From an uncultured Acidobacteriia bacterium (GTDB lineage Bacteria; Acidobacteriota; Terriglobia; Bryobacterales; Bryobacteraceae): a DNA stretch of 64,000 bases. Where the stretch lies: assembly GCA_903851195.1 (NCBI GenBank), contig CAINNJ010000033.1, positions 310,001-374,000 on the forward strand. Direction: 5' to 3'. Below the pieces are notes generated by a model. It ran no database searches and was not told the DNA's origin. It saw only the letters and a program-made list of their open reading frames with translations. Each line of letters opens with the position of its first letter. The stretch's first letter is position 1. Position numbers and translations under genes: made by a program. Below are positions 20,420-28,616 of this stretch, piece after piece.

Positions 20420-21757
20420 ATGGGCAGAACAGCCACGCACGCTGATGAAACTGGTCTGGTGCGGGATCCCCACGCGCCAAAACCAGTCGAAATCCTCGCC
20501 CAGCTGCGCGCCATCCTTGCAAGCCCGGCGTTTCACGGCAGCAAACGGTGCCAGCAGTTCCTCGAATTCGTCTGCGAGAAATCTTTGGCCGGTGACGCTG
20601 GCTCGCTGAAGGAACGGGCGATTGCGATTCAGGTCTTCGGGCGCCGTCCCGAAAGCGTACTGGCGGAAGACACCATTGTTCGCGTCGGAGCCAGGGAGGT
20701 CCGGAAGCGTCTGGCGCAGTACTATGTGACGCCCGAGGGCGCGGCGGCTGCCGTGACGATTGAACTGCCGTCCGGCTCGTATGCGCCCGATTTCCACTAT
20801 GCCGCGGGACCTAAAGTCCATGCCGAGGTGGAATTGCTTGCACCGCCGGCACCCCCGCCGGACATCGTGCAGCCTGCCGTCCTTCCGGAACCGGAAAAGA
20901 CCAGGTCCGCGCGTTTCTCCGCACGGCTCCTCATTCGTGCCGTCGCGGCGTTGTCTCTGGTCGTCATTCTTGGAATCGTCTATACGAGGTGGACCGCCGA
21001 CCCCCGCGAGACCGCGTTTCAGCGTTTCTGGGAGCCCGTTCTGCAATCTGCCGATCCGCTGCTGATCGGCGTCGGTCACCCCATCGTGTACCAGCCGTCC
21101 CGCCGTGTGTCCTTATTGAATGCGAAACGCTTGCCTCCCGAAGCCGTGCCGATGCAGAGCAAAATCGAGCTCCCGGAAGCGGAAGTGAGAGGCTCCGACT
21201 TCGTGCCGGTGCTGAACCAGTTTGTCGGTTTTGGCGACATGGTGGCGGCCAACGAAGTGACGCAGATGCTGGCGCGCCGCAAGCGTCCCGTGCGCGTGCT
21301 GCTCGCCACCAGCATTCCGTTTGCGGATCTGCGCCGCTCGAAAACCTATCTGATCGGCTCTTTGAGTAACCACTGGACCATGGAACTCGGCCAAACCTGG
21401 CGATTCCAGTTCGCGTGGGGTCCGGATCACATCGCTGTTATCAAGGATACGCAGTCCAGGACGGACCGGCACTGGACCATCGACGTGCAGGATGACGGCT
21501 CCACGCAGGAGGATTACAGCCTGATCGCGCGTATCCGCAATTCGCCGACGGGCGGGTTGGTGATCGTTTCCGCCGGCATCAAGCAGTTCGGCACGGAAGC
21601 CGCGGGGCGCCTTCTCGCCGATCCGGCGGAGCTGGGATCAATCCTCAACCGTTTGCCAAAGGGCTGGGAAGAGAAGAACCTGCAGATCGTGCTGCACAAC
21701 CGGGTAATCGGGAACACGCCCGCGCAACCGGAAGTGGTGGCGTCCTACGTCTGGTAA
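20420..21757 (+). CDS. Membrane-anchored regulator-like protein with N-terminal winged-helix-like domain
   Basis: 445 residues; GGGGAG precedes the ATG. The N-terminal ~120 residues (ILAQLRAILASPAFHGSKRCQQFLEFVCEKSL; TIVRVGAREVRKRLAQYY; IELPSGSYAPDF) match a domain frequent in Acidobacteriota that resembles a DNA-binding winged helix, though DNA binding is not proven. One membrane segment is at residues ~174-190 (AVAALSLVVILGIVYTRW). The ~250-residue outer part, including SADPLLIGVGHPIVY and YLIGSLSNHWTMELG, is a substrate-binding-like domain I cannot name. Divergent from the Oar-like receptor, so it may regulate or sense for it. Its last 74 bases are duplicated at 22628-22700. Confidence 0.75.
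   Translation: MGRTATHADETGLVRDPHAPKPVEILAQLRAILASPAFHGSKRCQQFLEFVCEKSLAGDAGSLKERAIAIQVFGRRPESVLAEDTIVRVGAREVRKRLAQYYVTPEGAAAAVTIELPSGSYAPDFHYAAGPKVHAEVELLAPPAPPPDIVQPAVLPEPEKTRSARFSARLLIRAVAALSLVVILGIVYTRWTADPRETAFQRFWEPVLQSADPLLIGVGHPIVYQPSRRVSLLNAKRLPPEAVPMQSKIELPEAEVRGSDFVPVLNQFVGFGDMVAANEVTQMLARRKRPVRVLLATSIPFADLRRSKTYLIGSLSNHWTMELGQTWRFQFAWGPDHIAVIKDTQSRTDRHWTIDVQDDGSTQEDYSLIARIRNSPTGGLVIVSAGIKQFGTEAAGRLLADPAELGSILNRLPKGWEEKNLQIVLHNRVIGNTPAQPEVVASYVW
21684..21757 (+). repeat. Copy 1 of a duplicated gene end
   Basis: The final 74 bases of the regulator gene, including its stop codon, recur at 22628-22700 with seven substitutions and one deleted base. The two copies flank the broken DUF3883 gene in the same orientation. 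Confidence 0.85.
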
Positions 21758-21844
21758 TTCCGGTAACGGTAGCACGAGATGTGAATCTCGGGCGATATCG
21801 GGAATGTGCGATAGTAAGGTATTTTGCAACTTAGTGCGGGACAG

Positions 21845-22576
21845 ATGGCCAAAAGTGAAAGGCCATTCTGGCTGGTCTGTATCTTTCAAAATTCGATGCA
21901 GCAGGTCTGAAGAACCTTGGTTTTGACAGCTTTGTCGAGGCTTTTAATGTCCTCGATACGCTGTCGGCGTGCCTCCCGGATCGATAAAGAACTATCGGAC
22001 GAGTTCGATCCGCTGTTTGAAAACCCGCGCAAGGGCTGGCACAAGCGAGAGCGCCGCGAAAACTGCCTGAAATTATTCGCGGAATATGGGAACCTCGACC
22101 TGGAACTGTTCACCGGTCTGATCCAGTCCTTCACGGGATTCGGAGAGAGTGTTTGGGGTCAGGAAGAAATCGACGGTGAGGGCGAGTCCTCTTTTGCACG
22201 AAGACTGATTACCGGCCTGGCTGCTGAGCAATACTTTGAAACGAATGTTCACAACCTTGTGGAGTTCCGTGATTTTTCTGTCCGGAACACAACACGCGCG
22301 GGATGCGGGTATGACTTTCAGCTTCGGCACGGAAGTCATGACGAATTTCTGGCGGTCGAGGTTAAAGGGCTGAAAGGACGAGCCGGGGCTCTATCTCTGA
22401 CGCCAAAGGAATATGGAGCCGCTCTCGCGTTGAAGGACCGCTTCTATCTGTTCGTTGTAAAGAATTTTCAGGAATCGCCGTTTCACGAAATGTTTCGGAA
22501 TCCGCTGTCAGGCGACCTCCGGTTCAGAGAGACCAAAAGGACAATCGTACAGGTTTCGTGGTTGGTTAACGTTTAA
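21845..22576 (+). pseudogene. DUF3883 (PD-(D/E)xK-like nuclease fold) protein, frameshifted
   Basis: The main open part begins near 21998 and holds DEFDPLFENPRKGWHKR, then a DUF3883 core (GCGYDFQL...EFLAVEVKGLKGRAG; LSLTPKEYGAALAL), which has the D and E-x-K of a restriction-endonuclease-like fold. The natural N-terminus is spread over other frames: MAKSE (ATG 21845, frame 2), then KAILAGLYLSKFDAAGLKNL to about 21975 (frame 1), then GSIKNYR (21978-21998, frame 3), then the rest (frame 2). Each switch is explained by one missing base in a homopolymer (A, C, G runs). Three losses restore the frame, but stops at 21908 and 21985 interrupt it. Intact, it would be about 244 residues. DUF3883 proteins often occur in defence or mobile contexts. 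Confidence 0.75.
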
Positions 22577-22590
22577 AGGTTTCTGATAGT

Positions 22591-22627
22591 TACTTCGCCG
22601 TCGGAGGAACGCGGGTTGCGGTTGCGG
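22591..22627 (-). pseudogene. Remnant like the 3' end of the nucleoside-hydrolase-like gene
   Basis: This stretch matches 23078-23117 (the end of the minus-strand nucleoside-hydrolase-like gene) with a few differences. Read on the minus strand it ends ATRVPPTAK-stop, against RVRPPAK-stop in the full gene. It directly abuts the duplicated regulator end on the other strand. Confidence 0.5.
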
Positions 22628-22700
22628 AGATCATCTTGCACAACCGGGTGATCGGGAACAGCCCGCGCAACCGGAAGTGGTGGCGTCGGACGTCTGGTAG
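22628..22700 (+). repeat. Copy 2 of the duplicated regulator gene end
   Basis: 73 bases about 89% identical to 21684-21757. It contains LHNRVIGN in frame, then a one-base deletion that breaks the frame, and a TAG where copy 1 has TAA. It is not attached to any regulator coding sequence. Confidence 0.8.
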
Positions 22701-22724
22701 ACCTTGTAGAATAAGAAAACTGGG

Positions 22725-22967
22725 ATGCAAGCAGAAAATAAACTCTCGCTTCCTGAGCCTTTGCTGGCTGAAATACGGCGCGCGGCGCAGGCGGAACACC
22801 GCACCGTCGATGAAGTGCTCACCGACGCCGTGAAGCGTTATGTCGAGGACCGTTCGTGGACGAAACTATTAGACTATGGCGCGGAGCGGGCGAAGACGCT
22901 CGGCATCGGAGAGTTCGACATTAATCGGCTGATCGCCGAGTCCCGCGCTGAGCAGAGCGGCCATTGA
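22725..22967 (+). CDS. Antitoxin-like small protein (ribbon-helix-helix type), orphan
   Basis: 80 residues. KLSLPEPLLAEIRRAAQAEHRTVDEVLTDAVKRYVEDRSW fits a CopG/ParD-like ribbon-helix-helix DNA-binding region, and the end (IGEFDINRLIAESRAEQSGH) is the type of extended tail that binds a PIN or RelE-like toxin. No toxin frame follows: the 109 bases before the next gene hold no start and no PIN motif. It is therefore an orphan, perhaps the survivor of a lost pair in the same scar as the DUF3883 remnant. Confidence 0.65.
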   Translation: MQAENKLSLPEPLLAEIRRAAQAEHRTVDEVLTDAVKRYVEDRSWTKLLDYGAERAKTLGIGEFDINRLIAESRAEQSGH

Positions 22968-23076
22968 GCCCGGGCCAGAAGCATCCGCATCGACAAGTTT
23001 CGCTGCACCACAGTCTCATGAATCCCGCGCAGGATCTCGCAGAGACTGGATTCCTGAATCGCCGCCGGAAAACCGA

Positions 23077-24006
23077 CTACTTCGCCGGCGGACGAACGCG
23101 AGGCTGCGGTTGCGCGGGCTTAGCCCCCGCCGTTTCCACCAGCACCTGCAGAATCTTCTCCTTCTTAGCGGGATCCACCCGAAGTGCCAGGTGCGCACCC
23201 TCCCCGGCGACGAATTTCATCGTGCCATCGTCACTCACCTGAATTGTCCCGGCATCCGTCCCGAAGTAACCCAAATCCGGATGTACCGCATGCAACAGCG
23301 CCGCCATGTCCCACGCGGGAGCATCGTAAGGCCCGGACCGGAACGCCTGCCACGCATCCACCACCGGATTCTTCGGGCTCCACGCAAACTCTTTCCCGAT
23401 CGCCGAAGCCGGGAACGGCAGCGCTTCGCCCACCTCCCTGCCGCAGAAAACGACCGGCGTTGGCCAGTCCGCCAGCAACCGGCGCATCGCCGGAACATCC
23501 TGACGCTCGCCCGCATCCACCACAACCAGCATCTTCACGCGCTGTTTGAAGAGTTCGTTCACACCCTGCAACTCCAGCGTTTTCGCCAGATACGTAGCGG
23601 GCGCGCTCAGAACAATCACTGCCTGCGCATTGAAAATGACACCGTTCCGCAGCACCGCTTCCGGCAGGGAGGTGTCACTGACCTTCGTGACCGACCGCGG
23701 ATAATCGCGTTCCAATGCAGCTTTCAGCATCGGCGGATCCGGCGGCAGCGTACCGGAAGCCGCGAGTCCCGGCGGCAAAACCTGATTCGCATTCCGCGGC
23801 GGACCCGGCGTATAAAACCGATGCACCACATCGCAAAAGACCGCCGCGCCCAAACCGGAGCCGTTCACGCACACCGCTCCCATGCGCGCCTCGCGCTTCC
23901 CCGCGAACCCATACAGCAGCGCGAGCGTCAACGCCGCGTCCGGCCGGCTCATCGTCGTGTTGTAAACGACGCCGAGTGGTTGCTTGCCTTCGAAAGGAGA
24001 CTGCAT
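23077..24006 (-). CDS. Nucleoside hydrolase-like protein with degenerate metal site
   Basis: 309 residues from the ATG at 24006, which overlaps the stop of the preceding gene (TGATG), so translation is coupled. The overall pattern resembles inosine-uridine nucleoside hydrolases: DAALTLALLYGF, MGAVCVNGSGLGAAVFCDVV, VIFNAQAVIVLSAPATYLAKTLEL, and PAWDMAALLHAVHPDLGYF at the C-terminal metal-ligand Asp. However, the N-terminal DTDxxxDD calcium site is replaced by VVYNTTMSRPDAALTL, so hydrolase activity is doubtful. No signal peptide. It is the last gene of a DUF1592-DUF1552 operon. Assignment is inference from the pattern. Confidence 0.7.
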   Translation of the reverse strand: MQSPFEGKQPLGVVYNTTMSRPDAALTLALLYGFAGKREARMGAVCVNGSGLGAAVFCDVVHRFYTPGPPRNANQVLPPGLAASGTLPPDPPMLKAALERDYPRSVTKVSDTSLPEAVLRNGVIFNAQAVIVLSAPATYLAKTLELQGVNELFKQRVKMLVVVDAGERQDVPAMRRLLADWPTPVVFCGREVGEALPFPASAIGKEFAWSPKNPVVDAWQAFRSGPYDAPAWDMAALLHAVHPDLGYFGTDAGTIQVSDDGTMKFVAGEGAHLALRVDPAKKEKILQVLVETAGAKPAQPQPRVRPPAK

Positions 24007-25355
24007 CAGCTGAGAGAGAGTCCGGGCAGCCGGCCCGTGGAATCGCCAACGTGCTCGGGACGCACGCCCATCCGTTCGGCGATGGTTGCGAACAGATTGC
24101 AAACCGGCGTTTCCCGCTGGTAGATGATGTGGCGCCCCGGCGTCACGAAGTTGTCGCCGCGGCCCGCCAGAATCGTTGGCAACTGATCGTGCGTGTGGAC
24201 GTTGCCATCCGACAGGCCGCTGCCATAGATAATCAGCGACTGATCGAGCAGGTTCGAATCGCCTTCTTTCGTCGCTTTGAGTTTGGCCAGGAACTCCGCG
24301 AACAGCTTCAGATGCAGGGCGTTAATCTCGCGCACCTTATCGAGCATCGTCATGTTGCCCATGTGGTGCGTGAGCGGATGGTGGCCGTCCGGAATTCCGA
24401 TCTCCGGATACGCGCGCGTCGAGCCTTCGCGCCCGATCATGCACGTCGCCACGCGGGTCAGATCCGACTTGAACGCCACCAGCATCATGTCCGTCATCAG
24501 CCGGAAGTAATCGGGGAACTCGGCCGGAACGCCGTACGGCTTCTCCATGCCCGGATCGATGACCAGACCTTCCTTCTCGGAGCGCTGTACCTGCTGCTCA
24601 ATCTCGCGGACGGACGTGAGGTACTCATCCAGCTTGCGGCGATCCACCGCGCCCAGACTCGCTTCCAGCCTCTGGGTATCGCCCAGAATCTGATCCAGAA
24701 TGCTGCGCCGCATCGCCAGCCGGCGCGCGTGCGCTTCTGGCGCCTCCACGATATCGGTTCCGAACAGCCGCTCGAACAAATTCCGGGGATTCGAAATCGG
24801 CGGCAGCGGCTGCGTTTCGGTTCTCCACGCCAGGTTGTAAGCGTAGGCGCAGGAGTAGCCGTTATCGCAGTTCCCGGCCATGCGCGCTTCCTCCATGCCG
24901 ACTTCCAGAGACGGCAGTTTGGTCTGGCTGCCGATAGCATTGGCGATTACCTGATCGCCCGAAACCCCGAGCTTCAGGTCCGCGCCCGCGGTTCGGTAAA
25001 CCTCCATGCCGGTCATGTAAGCGGCGGCGGCGCGGCCGTGATCGCCCGCGCCCACCAGCAAGGGCCGGCCCCAGTTGGCGGTCAGATTCGAGAGGACCGT
25101 AATCTCCTTCTTCATCGGCTCGAGCGGCGCCAGAATGCCGGGCAGCGTGCCCAGCGGACCTTCCTCCGCCGGAGTCCAGTGGCGCATATCGATTCCGTTC
25201 GGCACGTAAAACCAGGCCGCGCGCACCGGGCGTCCGCCGGGGATACTGCTGGCGGCGAAGGCCGGAGCCATGGCGTCGAGAAACGGCAGGCCGATGGCGG
25301 CGCCCATTCCTCGCAGCAGGGTTCTTCTGGACAGTGCTCTGCGGGTGACGATCAT
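24006..25355 (-). CDS. DUF1552 family protein, Tat-exported
   Basis: 449 residues. The N-terminus SRRTLLRGMGAAIGLPFLDAMAPAFA is a twin-arginine signal, so the folded protein is exported, perhaps with a cofactor. DUF1552 motifs include FYVPNGIDMRHWTP, TVLSNLTANWGRP, IREIEQQVQRSEKEG and LIIYGSGLSDGNVHTHDQLP. Function is unknown, but these proteins are nearly always paired with DUF1592 cytochromes in Acidobacteriota and Planctomycetota. Its start overlaps the DUF1592 stop by four bases (ATGA) and its stop overlaps the next start, giving a tightly coupled three-gene operon. Confidence 0.92.
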   Translation of the reverse strand: MIVTRRALSRRTLLRGMGAAIGLPFLDAMAPAFAASSIPGGRPVRAAWFYVPNGIDMRHWTPAEEGPLGTLPGILAPLEPMKKEITVLSNLTANWGRPLLVGAGDHGRAAAAYMTGMEVYRTAGADLKLGVSGDQVIANAIGSQTKLPSLEVGMEEARMAGNCDNGYSCAYAYNLAWRTETQPLPPISNPRNLFERLFGTDIVEAPEAHARRLAMRRSILDQILGDTQRLEASLGAVDRRKLDEYLTSVREIEQQVQRSEKEGLVIDPGMEKPYGVPAEFPDYFRLMTDMMLVAFKSDLTRVATCMIGREGSTRAYPEIGIPDGHHPLTHHMGNMTMLDKVREINALHLKLFAEFLAKLKATKEGDSNLLDQSLIIYGSGLSDGNVHTHDQLPTILAGRGDNFVTPGRHIIYQRETPVCNLFATIAERMGVRPEHVGDSTGRLPGLSLS

Positions 25356-27658
25356 TTCCTCGATACCTCTGTTTTAACTTCCGATCGCTTAGCTTCCGCG
25401 CGCCGCTGCTGGAACGGCACGCTGTGGATAATGGCGGAAATCAGGGTCTGGAACCGGTAATCCTGCGCCGCCGTTTGCCTCACGATATCCTGCACGGTCC
25501 GGCGGTCGAACGATTCCACGCCGCGGCCCAGCGCGTAGGTCAGAAACTTCTGCGTGAAACACCGGGTGAACTCCGGCATGTTGTCATGCAGCAGAGTCTT
25601 CATCTCCGCCGGCGTGGAAAACGCTTTGCCATTCGGGAACGACCCGGCAGGATCCACCGGGAACTTGCCGTCCGTCGTGCGCCACCGTCCGATAGCGTCG
25701 TAATTTTCAAGGCCGAAACCCAGGACGTCCATGCGGGAATGGCAGGAAGCGCAGACCGCATCCGAGCGGTGCTGCTCCATCTGCTGCCGCAGCGATTTGG
25801 CGACTCCCACCGTCTCCTCGTTCAGCCGGGGCACGTCGGGCGGCGGAGGTGGCGGCGGGGCGCCGAGGATGTTCTCCAGCAGATACTTGCCACGCAGCAC
25901 CACGGAAGTACGCGAGGGATAGCTCGATACGGTGAGCACGCTGCCTTGGGTGAGCACGCCGCTCCGCTGGTCCGTGGTCAGTTCCACGCGCCGGAAATCG
26001 GGGCCGGTGACGCCCTCGATCCCGTAATGTTTCGCCAGCATCTCGTTCACGAACGTGTACTTGCCGTCGATAAAATCCGAGATCGGCCGATCGTCCCGCA
26101 TCACGGCTTCGAAGAACAGGCGCGTTTCCGTGCGCATCGCTTCTTTCAGATCGGCATTCCATTCCGGAAACTTTTTGGCGTCCGGCTTCACGGCATCCAG
26201 GCTGCGGATTTCCAGCCACTGGCCGGCGAAATTCTCCGCCAGCGCGGCGGATTTCGGGTCGGCAATCAGGCGTTTCACCTGCGCGTCCAGCACGGCGGGC
26301 ACGTGGAGTTTGTTCGTCTCGGCCAGCCGGAGCAGTTCCTCGTCCGGCATGGAACTCCAGAGGAAATAGCTGAGCCGGGAAGCCAGTTCCAGATCGGTAA
26401 TGCGGCTCACGGCGCCCGGCTTCGGGTCGCGCTCCACGCGAAACAGAAACTGCGGCGAAACCAGCATCGCCGTGACGGAGAACTGCAGGCTCTGCGCCGG
26501 TGTGTAGCCCGAACCGAGTGCGCGGTCGAACACGCTCATCAGTTCGGCGACCTCCTGTTTCGCAACCGGCCGGCGATACGCCCGATGCGCCAATGACGTA
26601 AGAATCCGCTCCGCGCAGGCCTTCCCGGAAGCCGGATCGCACACCAGCACCTTCTTCTGCGCCGGATTCGTTTCCTTCGAAGGGAACGGCCCCGCGATCT
26701 CGATCGTTTCGGGGTAGATATTCCGGCCGTTGTTGAAGCGCGCCTCTTTGGGGATGTTCTTCAGATCTTCGTCATTCACGAACTCGGCCCGGAACGTATG
26801 CTCGCCCTGGGTGAGGAAGAGCCGCACTTCCTGGCTGCCGCGCTGCGTAGCGCCGCCCTGCTGATTCACCGCGCTGATCTGAACCGGAATTTCCACGGTC
26901 TTCGCCGGTTTCCCGTCCACGGAAATCAGCAGCGTAACCGGTTTGTCTTTCGCGCCCCGGTGGCCGATGATGTTCGCCTTCACGACGTAATCGGCATCGA
27001 ACTCCACGCGATCTTTCAGCTGGATGGTGTCGATATCCAGCCGCCGGATCCGGTCCTTCTTATTGAAGTAGCCGGGCTTCGGCAGCGGATCCCCGCCCAC
27101 CGCGCGGGAGGCGATCTGCTCGGCGGCCGACAGATATTTCTGCATCAGGGCCGGCGAAACCGTCAGCACATCGCCAACGTTATCGAAGCCGTAGCCGGAA
27201 TCGTCCGGCGGAAACTCTTCGTCCGCGCGGAAGACGATCCCGAGCAGGTCGCGGACGGTGTTCGAGTACTCACTGCGGTTCAGACGATGCGCGGTGACGC
27301 GGCCCGGATCGGGCTTCGTGGTCTTGTCGGCCCGGTCGAACTCGGTCTGCAGCACCTTCAGGAACGCGTCCACCTGTTCGGCGGGTGGCTTGGGAATCCC
27401 TTTGGGCGGCATTTCACCGGACCGGACCTTTTTCGCGATCACTTCCCACGCATCGCGCTTCGCCGTCAGCGAGGCGGGGTCCAGAAATGCCGTGACATTC
27501 AGATTTCCGGAGGCCAGTTTTTCGTTGTGACAACCCGCACACGTCTGCGTCAGCACCGGCTTCACGGCGGAATCGAAGGAGGGCGTGGCAGCCAGTGAAG
27601 CGGCGGAACTACCGAGGCCGAGGCACACGGCAAAGGCGGCTTGCGGGAGTCTGCTCAT
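25352..27658 (-). CDS. DUF1592 domain protein with two c-type heme motifs (planctomycete-type cytochrome)
   Basis: 768 residues from the ATG at 27658; a TTG at 27676 is possible but gives no better signal. Signal peptide RLPQAAFAVCLGLGSSAASLA, then heme motif CAGCH at residues 40-44 (PVLTQTCAGCHNEK). The DUF1587/1592/1588/1585 order follows: RLNRSEYSNTVRDLLGI, ELASRLSYFLWSSMPDEELL, RSGVLTQGSVLTVSSYPSRT and ILGAPPPPPPPDVP, with a second heme motif in CASCHSRMDVLGFGLENYD. A carbohydrate-binding-like sandwich lies between. Such proteins are thought to be periplasmic electron-transfer or oxidase components; substrate unknown. First gene of the operon with DUF1552 and the nucleoside-hydrolase-like gene. 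Confidence 0.92.
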   Translation of the reverse strand: MSRLPQAAFAVCLGLGSSAASLAATPSFDSAVKPVLTQTCAGCHNEKLASGNLNVTAFLDPASLTAKRDAWEVIAKKVRSGEMPPKGIPKPPAEQVDAFLKVLQTEFDRADKTTKPDPGRVTAHRLNRSEYSNTVRDLLGIVFRADEEFPPDDSGYGFDNVGDVLTVSPALMQKYLSAAEQIASRAVGGDPLPKPGYFNKKDRIRRLDIDTIQLKDRVEFDADYVVKANIIGHRGAKDKPVTLLISVDGKPAKTVEIPVQISAVNQQGGATQRGSQEVRLFLTQGEHTFRAEFVNDEDLKNIPKEARFNNGRNIYPETIEIAGPFPSKETNPAQKKVLVCDPASGKACAERILTSLAHRAYRRPVAKQEVAELMSVFDRALGSGYTPAQSLQFSVTAMLVSPQFLFRVERDPKPGAVSRITDLELASRLSYFLWSSMPDEELLRLAETNKLHVPAVLDAQVKRLIADPKSAALAENFAGQWLEIRSLDAVKPDAKKFPEWNADLKEAMRTETRLFFEAVMRDDRPISDFIDGKYTFVNEMLAKHYGIEGVTGPDFRRVELTTDQRSGVLTQGSVLTVSSYPSRTSVVLRGKYLLENILGAPPPPPPPDVPRLNEETVGVAKSLRQQMEQHRSDAVCASCHSRMDVLGFGLENYDAIGRWRTTDGKFPVDPAGSFPNGKAFSTPAEMKTLLHDNMPEFTRCFTQKFLTYALGRGVESFDRRTVQDIVRQTAAQDYRFQTLISAIIHSVPFQQRRAEAKRSEVKTEVSRK

Positions 27659-27753
27659 GCGGGGGGACAACTCCAAGGATACTATTCAGGATTCGGGAAA
27701 ACAGCGTTTTTCACCGTGTTGTCGCCGCGTTAAACGGTGTAGAGCCGCCCGGA

Positions 27754-28584
27754 TCAGGAAAGAAATGGCTCGGTGTGTTCACGAATGGTGCGGGCCAGTT
27801 CGTAAGGGTCCGCTTCCTGGAATTTCGGATAGAACAGTTCCACCGAAACGGGTCCGGAATAACCCTTCGCTGTCAGCCGTTCGAGAATGCGCGCAATCGG
27901 CGCCACTCCGGTGCCGGGAATCTCCCGCGTGGTGTTGTCCAGCCGTTCACGCGGCATGTCGGGCACGTCCTGAATATGCACGTGGGGAATTTCGCCGGGC
28001 TGAATCAGCTCCAGATCTTCGAACTTACTCAGGCCTGCACAGAAATGATAGAAATCGAACAGCGGCCGGATGTTCGGATGCGCCGCCTCCCGCACCAGGC
28101 GAAGCGACGTCGGCAGCGTCCCGATAAAATTCGACGCCCGGGTAAACTCCACCATCAAACTGACGCCGAACTGCCGGGCGATCTCTCCCGCCGCGCGCAT
28201 CCGGTCCACCACCGTCCGGTAATCCTCGGCCGTGAACTGCCCGTTCGCGATGCACGGACAGACCATACGGTCGATCCCCATCGATGCCGCCACCTCCGCA
28301 TGGTGTTGCAGGTCTTCCAGCGCCTTCGTGCGCGCCGGCGAGTCGTCCGGACCCGGATCCCACAGGCCCACCATGCCGCCGTGAGAAATCGCGGTCAATC
28401 CCAGGTCAGCGAGCAGGCGTTTCGCCGAAGCCAGACCGTCGGAGGCGATGAACGGATCCACGTGCGGCCCGATGATCTCCACGTGCCGGATCCCGGCGCG
28501 CGAGTAGCCCTCCAGCGATCTCCGATATCCGGCTGCCAGCGAGGTGGTTTGGTGAATGCTTAGTTTATGGATGCTGAGATTCAT
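27754..28584 (-). CDS. Sugar phosphate isomerase/epimerase (TIM barrel)
   Basis: 276 residues from the ATG at 28584; the frame runs farther upstream but the barrel starts here. Motifs: RAGIRHVEIIGPH, LGLTAISHGGMVGLWD, FGVSLMVEFTRASNF, IRPLFDFYHFCAGLS, PHVHIQDVPDMPRE and PVSVELFYPKF, which provide the Glu/Asp/His/Glu metal ligands of the xylose isomerase-like fold. No signal peptide; cytoplasmic. It lies between the DUF1592 operon (95 bases downstream) and the second Oar-like receptor (32 bases upstream), all on the minus strand, and may be read through from the receptor. Confidence 0.88.
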   Translation of the reverse strand: MNLSIHKLSIHQTTSLAAGYRRSLEGYSRAGIRHVEIIGPHVDPFIASDGLASAKRLLADLGLTAISHGGMVGLWDPGPDDSPARTKALEDLQHHAEVAASMGIDRMVCPCIANGQFTAEDYRTVVDRMRAAGEIARQFGVSLMVEFTRASNFIGTLPTSLRLVREAAHPNIRPLFDFYHFCAGLSKFEDLELIQPGEIPHVHIQDVPDMPRERLDNTTREIPGTGVAPIARILERLTAKGYSGPVSVELFYPKFQEADPYELARTIREHTEPFLS

Positions 28585-28616
28585 TGGCGCGTGCGATTTA
28601 CGATATCGCACGCCGT

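Noticed and set aside
22968-23076. Possible toxin gene after the orphan antitoxin
   Set aside because: No reading frame shows PIN, RelE or other toxin motifs and none has a suitable start; only short, Arg/Pro-rich chance frames occur.
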